Assembly: GCA_902496115.1 (NCBI GenBank)
Contig: CABUZK010000018.1
Coordinates: 1 to 31,930 of the forward strand
Source of the DNA: an uncultured Collinsella sp.
Lineage (GTDB): Bacteria > Actinomycetota > Coriobacteriia > Coriobacteriales > Coriobacteriaceae
DNA: 31,930 nt
Reading direction: 5' to 3'
Both the position numbers and the translations under genes were made by a program. The notes beneath the pieces were generated by a model, which had not been told where the DNA came from, searched no databases, and saw only the letters and a list, made by a program, of their open reading frames with translations. Within the stretch, counting starts at the first letter, position 1, and each line of letters starts with the position of its first letter. Shown here one piece after another: positions 25,376-31,930 of the stretch.

Positions 25376-28300
25376 GTGCGTAGGAATTCCATTTTCACGA
25401 AACGGTGGGTGAAGGGAAGCGCGGTTCTCGTCGCAACAGCGGCGACTCTCGTGTTCGCCAGCCCCCAGCAGGCGATTGCCACGCCGCTCAAGGGCGTCGA
25501 CTCGGCGACCGTTTCCCAGTCAGCCTCGAACGTCGTCGACATCGATTTCGCCGACGGCATTAAGGGGCGTATCACATTTCTAGAGGACGGCATTTTCCGT
25601 TACAACGTCGACCCCAAAGGCGAGTTTTCCGAGTACGCCACGCCGCGTAGCAAGTCCCACACGGCTAAGATTCAGGCCCAGCCCGACACCTCGGACACCT
25701 ACAGCAAGCCGAGCGCAACGGTTGTCGACAAAGGCGACGCTATCGAGATCACCGGCGGCAAGGCGACCGTGGTTCTGGACAAGGCGACCGGCAAGATGAG
25801 CATTAAATCGGGCGACCGCGTCGTGGTCTCCGAGTCCGCATCCCTCGACCTTGATAAGAAGGGTACTGTCCAGACACTCGCCAAGGAGAAGTCCGAGAAC
25901 TTCTTTGGCGGTGGCACCCAGAATGGGCGCTTCCTGCACACCAACCAGACCATCGCCATCTCCAACACTAATAACTGGACCGACGGCGGCGTCGCCTCGC
26001 CCAACCCGTTCTACTGGACGAGCGACGGCTACGGCGTGCTTCGCAACACCTTTGCCGAGGGTTCTTACGACTTTGGCTCTACGGACTCCTCGACGGTCAC
26101 GACCTCGCACAGCGAGAATGAGTTCGATGCCTATTACTTCGTGGCAACCGAAACGGGCGCCTCGAACGTGGCGACCGAGATGCTGCAGGACTACTACAAG
26201 GTGACCGGCAATCCGGTACTGCTGCCCGAGTACGGTTTCTACCTGGGTCACCTTAATGCCTACAACCGTGATGGCTGGTCAACGACCTCGGGTCAGAAGA
26301 AGTGGGAGACCAAGGGCAGCAAGCCTTCGAGTGAGAAGGGCAACGTTAAATACGAGTCCGGCATGTCGACGGGCTACAAGCTCGACGGCACGCTTGCCGC
26401 CGAGACGCTCAACGGAGAGGGCCCCACGGTCGATACCGAGAACATGAAGGCGACCGATTTCGACCGCCAGTTCTCCGCCCAGCAGGTTATCGATGACTAC
26501 GAGGACAACGACATGCCGCTCGGCTGGTTCCTGCCGAACGACGGATACGGTGCCGGCTATGGCCAGAACGGTTATTACAAGACCGGCGGCGTCAACTCCG
26601 ACGGAACGAGTTCAGCCGAGCGCCTCAACGCCGTGCGTGCCAACGTCGACAACCTTAAGAAGTTTACCGAGTATGCTAACTCCAAGGGTGTGAGCACGGG
26701 TCTGTGGACCCAGTCTAACCTGGAGCCTGACAGCAACTCCGAGACCCCGTGGCATTTGCTTCGCGATTTCGACGCCGAGGTCAAGACGGGCGGCATTACC
26801 ACCCTCAAGACCGACGTCGCTTGGGTGGGCTCTGGCTACTCCTTTGGCCTCAACGGCATCAAGACGGCCTACGATACGGTGACGACCGGTGCCAACAAGC
26901 GCCCCAACATCATCACGCTTGACGGTTGGGCCGGCACGCAGCGCTTTGGTGGCATCTGGACCGGCGATCAGTACGGCGGCAACTGGGAGTACATCCGCTT
27001 CCACATCCCCACGTATATCGGTCAGAGCCTCTCGGGCAACCCCAACATCGGCTCCGATATGGACGGCATCTTTGGTGGCGACCCCATCATCTCCGCGCGC
27101 GACTACCAGTGGAAGACGTTCACGCCCTCTATGCTCGATATGGACGGCTGGGGCACCTACCGCAAGTCGCCCATGACGCACGGCGATCCCTACACGGGCA
27201 TTTCGCGCTTTTACCTCAAGCTCAAGGCGCAACTCATGCCCTATATCTACACGAGCGCGGCCTCGGCGGCCAACGTCGACACGGGCAACGGCGATACCGG
27301 CCTGCCCATGATCCGCGCCATGCTGCTCTCCGACAACTCCGAGTACGCCGCAAGCACCTCGACGCAGTATCAGTACATGTTTGGTGAGAACTTCCTGGTG
27401 GCACCGGTGTATCAGGATACCCAGGCAGATGAGAACGGCAATGACGTTCGCAATGGTATCTACCTTCCCAACTACGGCACCGACGAGAATCCCACCATCT
27501 GGATTGACTACTTCTCGGGTAAGCAGTACCGCGGCGGCCAGGTCCTCAACAACTACGATGCGCCGCTTTGGAAGCTGCCGCTGTTTGTGAAGGCCAACGC
27601 CATCGTGCCGATGTATGCCGAGAACAACAACCCCGAGGCCGTGAGCGACACCAACACCAAGGGTACCGACCGCAGCCAGCGTATCGTCGAGTTCTTCGCC
27701 ACCGAGGGTGACGGCACCTTTACGCAGTACGAGGACGACGGCTCTTCCATCCAGAACAACACGACCGAGGACGATGCCTACGGCACGATCGACAATATCT
27801 CCTACGGCGAGCATGTGAGTACCGTCTACAGCTCCAAGGCCACGGGCGGCACCGCGACCTTTACCGCCGAAGCCTCGCAGGGTGGCTACAACGGCTACGA
27901 CTCCAACCGCACCACGACCTTCGTGGCCAACGTGTCCGCCAAGCCCACGAGCGTCGTCGCCAAGAACGGTGGCTCCGCGCTCAACGTGGTTGAGGTCAAC
28001 TCGCAGGAGGCCTTTGACGCCGCGAACCCCGAGGCCGGCCAGGCGGTCTACTTCTACAACGAGACCCCCAACCTCAACCACTACGGCAGCGATGCAGACA
28101 GCACCGAGGCCGAGCAGGGCGAGAGCTTCAACAACACCAAGATCACCACGAACCCCAAGGTCTACGTCAAGTTCGCGAAGACCGATGTCGCTGCAGCGGC
28201 GCAGACGCTCGAACTCGGCGGCTTCGTGAACGCCGATGCCACGCTGGCCGTCGACCGCCTCAACGAGAACCTCTCCGCACCCGCGAACCTTGCCGCTCCC

Positions 28301-31300
28301 GAGGATGCCACCACCCCCACGAGCATCAAGCTCACCTGGGGAAAGGTCGATGGTGCTACCTCCTACGACCTTAAGGTAGACGGTACCGTGTTCGCCGTGG
28401 GCGATGCGGCGGAGTTTACGCATGCCGACCTTGCCTACAACAGCAAGCATACCTACCAGATTCGTTCGCGCAACGCCGATGGCTACTCCGCCTGGAGTGA
28501 CGTGCTCGAGGCGAGCTCCGCGCTCGACCCGTGGCGCAACGTCCCCACAGCTGAGAAGATCACTTGGGAGGGCTCGCTCTATGGCAGCCACAAGGCCGAT
28601 CTCGCCTTCGACCATGAGTTCCAGTCGGGCGACGGCGGTTTCCACTCCGGTGGCAACGATCTGGGCAAGGCCCTGACGGTCGATTACGGCAAGGCCTACA
28701 AGCTTGACAAGCTCGAGTACTATCCGCGTGACGACGCCGGCAATGGCACCGTGACCAAGATGCGCATCGAGACGAGCCTCGACGGCACGCATTGGACCAC
28801 CCAGGAAGTCGATTGGGAGCGCTCCGCCGCCTGTAAGACGGTGGCGTTCGACGGCGCCGTGGCCGCACGCTACGTGCGTATGACGCCGCTCGCCTCGGTC
28901 GGCAATTTCTTCTCCGCGTCCGAGATCGCCATCTACAAGACCGACGGCACGGATGGCTTCGCCGTGGGCTCCAACCTCAACAAGGCAACGATCTCCGATG
29001 GCGACTACTCCAACATGAAGAACTATCTGGGTCTCGAGAACCGTGGGTCCGATGCCTCGACGTTCAACTCGCAGATCCGCGACCACTTTGCTGACCTCAA
29101 CAATAACGGCGTCTACGACGTCTACGATTACTCGTTCACCATGGCGGGGCTCGACGGCGGCACCAAGCAGAAGGGCAAGGTCGCTGGTACCCTTGCGGTG
29201 ATTCCGAGCAAGACTGAGGTCGAGGCCGGCGATGAGATCACCGTCGATGTCTATGCGGCCGACGCCAAGAACGTCAACGCCCTGGGCGCGCTCGTCAACT
29301 TTAAGAGTGACCAGTTTGAGTTTGTGTCCGAGAGCATCTCACAGGATGGTTCGACCGCCGGCATGGAGAACCTGTCGCGCGAGAAGATCCAGTTTGAGGA
29401 CGGCACGCAGACCATCAACCTCGCTTTTGCCAACCGCGGAGATGGCAAGCTCTACAACGGCACCGGCGCGGTGGCGAGCTTCAAGCTCAAGGCCAAGACC
29501 GCCGGCAAGGTTGAACTGCCCTCGACATCTTGGCTCATTGGCCCGGCGTGCGACGCACTTGAGTTTGCGAGCGATGGCACGGTGACGATGCCGGACGTTC
29601 CGCAGCCCACGGTCGCCGAGTACGGCCGCGACGCCTTCGACATCACGATGACCAACGACGAGCTCACTACCGATGACGGCACCAACGTCGAGAAGCTTAT
29701 TCAGCAGAAGAGCTATAACGCGCTGTTCGATAATAACGAGGGCGACAACGGCTTTGAGTTCCTGTGGGACTGGAGCGGCAACTGGGACAGTGAGGGCAAG
29801 CTTCCGAGTTACGTGAAGCTTCCCACCACGATGACATTTGCCTTTAAGACGCCATCGAAGCTCGATGCCGTCGAGGTTGTCAACCGCAACGGCGGTAACG
29901 GCACCGTGCAGAAGATCAAGGCCGTCGTGACGTTCGAGGATGGCTCGACCCAGGAGTTCGCGGGCGGGGAGTACGATTCCTTCCAGGCTCGCTACGCCTT
30001 TGGTCTCTCTGCCGAGAACAATGGCAAGAAGGCGACCAAGGTCGAGATCACGCCGCTTGAGGCATCGGGTGACCAGATGCTCACGCTGCGCGAGATCAAC
30101 TTCAACTACACGCAGGGTGTCGAGGCCATCGAGGGCGTCGAGCTGGGCAAGAACCAGACCGAGTTCTTTGAAGGTGATGTTACGCTCGTCGACGCCAAGG
30201 CCACGCCTGAGAGCGCCGGCTACCCCTACGTGACGGTCGAGAGTTCCGACCCCTCTGTGGTGAGCGTCTCCGCTGTCCAGGCCGGCGATAGCGTGAACTA
30301 CTACCTGCGTGCCAACAAGGCGGGCAAGGCAACGATCACGGTGGCATCGGTACTCGATCCCTCCAAGACCGCATCCTATGAGGCCGAGGTCAAGGCTGGT
30401 GTCGACACCTCTGCACTCATGGCAGCGCTTTCCAAGGCCGCGGGCTACAGCGAGTCCGTCTACACCAAGGATTCTTATGCAGCTCTCACCGCTGCGGTCG
30501 AGGCGGCTCAGAAGCTCCTCGACGGCGGCCAGGGCAGCTATAACAAGAAGGATGTCGCAGACGCCACGGCCAAGATCGAGAAGGCAATCGACGGCCTCAA
30601 GATGCGCCCCGTCGATGAGAAGAGCCTCATCAACACGCCCGAGAACCGCGAGAACGTCAAGGTGACCGGCTTCTCGAGCGAGGCCGACTACGAGGGCAGC
30701 AACGCCGTCAACGCTCTTGACGGCGACGAACAGACGCTCTGGCACAGCGACTATGCCTATAATGCCGGTATGCCCCAGCACCTGACCGTCGACCTGGGCC
30801 GCGACTACGATCTCACCGACGTCACGTTCCTGCCGCGCCAGGACGGCGGCACGAACGGCGATATCTTTGAGGCCGAGGTGCTGGTCTCCGATACCGCCGA
30901 CGGTTATGAGATGGGCACCGCCACGTCGATGGGTACGTTTACCTTCGACAACGACGGCCGCGTGCTCACCGACCGTGGCGACTGGAAGCAGATGAGTTTT
31001 GGTGCCGCGCGCGGTCGCTACGTGACCGTCAAGGTGCTCCACGCCGGCGGTGGCAGCGTTGACGCCTACTGCAGCATGGCGGAGCTCAAGTTCTACGGTA
31101 CGGCCGTTCCCGATCCGGTGGCGAAGGACGACCTCACTGCCGCGATTGAAAAGGTTGATGCCGAGGTTGCAGCCGGCGACCTTAAGGCCAGCGACTACAC
31201 CGAGGCTTCCTGGACCGTGTTCCAGAACGCCTTGGCGAGCGCCCGCGCCATCTTGAGCGACGAGAACGCCACGCAGGACGAGGTCGACCAGGCACTCAAG

Positions 31301-31807
31301 GCACTCGAGAGTGCTCGCAACGCGCTCGAGAAGACCCCGGTGACCCCGGTCGAGAACCCGACCAAGAAACAGCTCAAGGCCCTGGTCAAGCAGGCGAAGG
31401 AGACTGACACCAAGGGAAAGACGGCCGAGTCCGTCAAGGCCCTGACGGACGCCATTACCTACGCCGAGGATGTTTTGGGTGATGAGAATGCTTCCGACAC
31501 CCAGCTCCAGGCGGCCTATGACCAGCTCAAGCTGGCCATCGAGGGCCTCAAGGATGCCGACTCCGGCAACCAGGGCGGCTCGGGCAACACCGGAGGTTCG
31601 GGCAACCAGGGTTCCGGCAACGGCTCGAACGGTGGCGGCCAGACGAGCAAGCCCGCAGGCGACAAGGCCCAGGGCGGCAAGAAGAACGGTTCGGCGATCC
31701 CCAACACTGGCGACCAAACGGTGACGACTGTCGCGACCGTCGGTGGCCTTGGAGCCATCATCGCCGCGATCGGTGCCTTCTTCCACCGTCGCAATAAGGC
31801 TGAGTAG
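25376..31807 (+). CDS. cell-wall-anchored multimodular GH31 glycoside hydrolase
   Basis: A 2143-residue exported enzyme. After a signal peptide (1-36) come a GH31 beta-sandwich (to about 280) and TIM barrel: LKTDVAWVG (likely nucleophile Asp480) and GIWTGDQ (likely acid/base Asp531). Next are FN3 (966-1048), an F5/8C or CBM32-like module (1056-1189), a dockerin-like repeat with DLNNNGVYDVYDYS (from 1240), a cohesin-like module (1268-1405), a second galactose-binding-like fold (1414-1582), an Ig-like Big_2 (1583-1675), FIVAR (1676-1745), CBM32 (1749-1911), two more FIVAR repeats (1916-1987, 1996-2061), a Gly/Asn/Ser linker and IPNTG (2108-2112), then a helix and RRNK. GTG 25376 follows AAGGAG. 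The active-site context resembles GH31 alpha-N-acetylgalactosaminidases acting on mucin O-glycans; the substrate is inferred. Confidence 0.92.
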   Translation: MRRNSIFTKRWVKGSAVLVATAATLVFASPQQAIATPLKGVDSATVSQSASNVVDIDFADGIKGRITFLEDGIFRYNVDPKGEFSEYATPRSKSHTAKIQAQPDTSDTYSKPSATVVDKGDAIEITGGKATVVLDKATGKMSIKSGDRVVVSESASLDLDKKGTVQTLAKEKSENFFGGGTQNGRFLHTNQTIAISNTNNWTDGGVASPNPFYWTSDGYGVLRNTFAEGSYDFGSTDSSTVTTSHSENEFDAYYFVATETGASNVATEMLQDYYKVTGNPVLLPEYGFYLGHLNAYNRDGWSTTSGQKKWETKGSKPSSEKGNVKYESGMSTGYKLDGTLAAETLNGEGPTVDTENMKATDFDRQFSAQQVIDDYEDNDMPLGWFLPNDGYGAGYGQNGYYKTGGVNSDGTSSAERLNAVRANVDNLKKFTEYANSKGVSTGLWTQSNLEPDSNSETPWHLLRDFDAEVKTGGITTLKTDVAWVGSGYSFGLNGIKTAYDTVTTGANKRPNIITLDGWAGTQRFGGIWTGDQYGGNWEYIRFHIPTYIGQSLSGNPNIGSDMDGIFGGDPIISARDYQWKTFTPSMLDMDGWGTYRKSPMTHGDPYTGISRFYLKLKAQLMPYIYTSAASAANVDTGNGDTGLPMIRAMLLSDNSEYAASTSTQYQYMFGENFLVAPVYQDTQADENGNDVRNGIYLPNYGTDENPTIWIDYFSGKQYRGGQVLNNYDAPLWKLPLFVKANAIVPMYAENNNPEAVSDTNTKGTDRSQRIVEFFATEGDGTFTQYEDDGSSIQNNTTEDDAYGTIDNISYGEHVSTVYSSKATGGTATFTAEASQGGYNGYDSNRTTTFVANVSAKPTSVVAKNGGSALNVVEVNSQEAFDAANPEAGQAVYFYNETPNLNHYGSDADSTEAEQGESFNNTKITTNPKVYVKFAKTDVAAAAQTLELGGFVNADATLAVDRLNENLSAPANLAAPEDATTPTSIKLTWGKVDGATSYDLKVDGTVFAVGDAAEFTHADLAYNSKHTYQIRSRNADGYSAWSDVLEASSALDPWRNVPTAEKITWEGSLYGSHKADLAFDHEFQSGDGGFHSGGNDLGKALTVDYGKAYKLDKLEYYPRDDAGNGTVTKMRIETSLDGTHWTTQEVDWERSAACKTVAFDGAVAARYVRMTPLASVGNFFSASEIAIYKTDGTDGFAVGSNLNKATISDGDYSNMKNYLGLENRGSDASTFNSQIRDHFADLNNNGVYDVYDYSFTMAGLDGGTKQKGKVAGTLAVIPSKTEVEAGDEITVDVYAADAKNVNALGALVNFKSDQFEFVSESISQDGSTAGMENLSREKIQFEDGTQTINLAFANRGDGKLYNGTGAVASFKLKAKTAGKVELPSTSWLIGPACDALEFASDGTVTMPDVPQPTVAEYGRDAFDITMTNDELTTDDGTNVEKLIQQKSYNALFDNNEGDNGFEFLWDWSGNWDSEGKLPSYVKLPTTMTFAFKTPSKLDAVEVVNRNGGNGTVQKIKAVVTFEDGSTQEFAGGEYDSFQARYAFGLSAENNGKKATKVEITPLEASGDQMLTLREINFNYTQGVEAIEGVELGKNQTEFFEGDVTLVDAKATPESAGYPYVTVESSDPSVVSVSAVQAGDSVNYYLRANKAGKATITVASVLDPSKTASYEAEVKAGVDTSALMAALSKAAGYSESVYTKDSYAALTAAVEAAQKLLDGGQGSYNKKDVADATAKIEKAIDGLKMRPVDEKSLINTPENRENVKVTGFSSEADYEGSNAVNALDGDEQTLWHSDYAYNAGMPQHLTVDLGRDYDLTDVTFLPRQDGGTNGDIFEAEVLVSDTADGYEMGTATSMGTFTFDNDGRVLTDRGDWKQMSFGAARGRYVTVKVLHAGGGSVDAYCSMAELKFYGTAVPDPVAKDDLTAAIEKVDAEVAAGDLKASDYTEASWTVFQNALASARAILSDENATQDEVDQALKALESARNALEKTPVTPVENPTKKQLKALVKQAKETDTKGKTAESVKALTDAITYAEDVLGDENASDTQLQAAYDQLKLAIEGLKDADSGNQGGSGNTGGSGNQGSGNGSNGGGQTSKPAGDKAQGGKKNGSAIPNTGDQTVTTVATVGGLGAIIAAIGAFFHRRNKAE

Positions 31808-31822
31808 TCCCAGCGATAACTA

Positions 31823-31873
31823 AGCAAACGTGCCCGCCGCTCCACCAAGGACGGCGGGCATTGCTTTTTTATT
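31823..31873 (+). terminator. terminator of the GH31 gene
   Basis: A perfect 9-bp stem (31831-31839 with 31852-31860), extended by AGCAA/TTGCT outside a small bulge, ends in a T6 tract. Confidence 0.92.
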
Positions 31874-31874
31874 T

Positions 31875-31924
31875 CAGCCAACGTACGTCATAGCAATCCC
31901 CGGTAGGTCGAGGGTGCTCTGCGG
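31875..31924 (+). repeat. leader block repeated at the window end (copy 2)
   Basis: Begins CAGCCAACGTACGTCATAG and aligns with 24952-25001. It follows the GH31 terminator directly, so it probably opens the leader of a further gene just outside the window. Confidence 0.55.
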
Positions 31925-31930
31925 CGGCCC

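Noticed and set aside
26612..31786. Two frames of over 800 residues antisense to the GH31 gene (26612-29086 and 29339-31786)
   Set aside because: Shadows of a strong coding frame with signal peptide and recognised modules.

Overview
The window is a chromosomal segment of a high-GC actinobacterium, most likely the gut genus Collinsella (Coriobacteriia). This is inferred from gene content, GC-rich codon use and the LPXTG-like surface-protein style; no database search was possible. Housekeeping genes fill about the first 21.8 kb, and an accessory region with a giant surface glycosidase fills the rest.

Layout. (1) 1-1610: tRNA-Ile(GAU) with a terminator, a bifunctional-nuclease-domain (DUF151) protein and two small unknown proteins. 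(2) 1728-3566: typA/bipA. (3) 3696-5637, minus strand: a secreted/membrane protein with bactofilin-like repeats and a UPF0126/TRIC-type membrane channel. (4) 5638-6339: two minus-strand tRNA-Ser genes (GGA, CGA) with a promoter and terminators, next to a hairpin-rich stretch that ends in an inverted copy of the tRNA-Ser(CGA) 3' end. (5) 6700-8559: the rpsF-ssb-rpsR-rplI operon with promoter, leader hairpin and terminator. (6) 8715-16630: dnaB, purA, purD, a NUDIX hydrolase, an ABC exporter and a membrane-anchored unknown protein. (7) 16841-21846: carA-carB, preceded by a PyrR-type RNA hairpin that suggests pyrimidine-dependent translational control. (8) 21847-25375: accessory stretch with a broken sortase-anchor fragment, a DUF4143-type ATPase, a Phd/YefM-RelE/ParE toxin-antitoxin pair, a 204-bp MITE-like element with perfect 24-bp terminal inverted repeats, and a long structured leader. 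(9) 25376-31807: a 2143-residue cell-wall-anchored GH31-family enzyme with carbohydrate-binding, FN3, dockerin-like, cohesin-like, Ig-like and FIVAR modules, followed by a strong terminator and a second copy of the block that opens its own leader.

The core genes serve nucleotide synthesis (purA, purD, carAB), replication and repair (dnaB, ssb) and translation (ribosomal proteins, typA, tRNAs). The GH31 protein fits host-glycan or dietary-glycan use at the cell surface. A striking theme is the number of long, unrelated intergenic palindromes: 3655-3689, 5875-5955, 13668-13763, 16684-16790, 21859-21943, 23727-23790 and 24714-24917. Some look like REP/BIME or MITE units. These, the decayed tRNA-like locus, the dockerin-plus-cohesin architecture and the carA leader are the parts most worth a second look.
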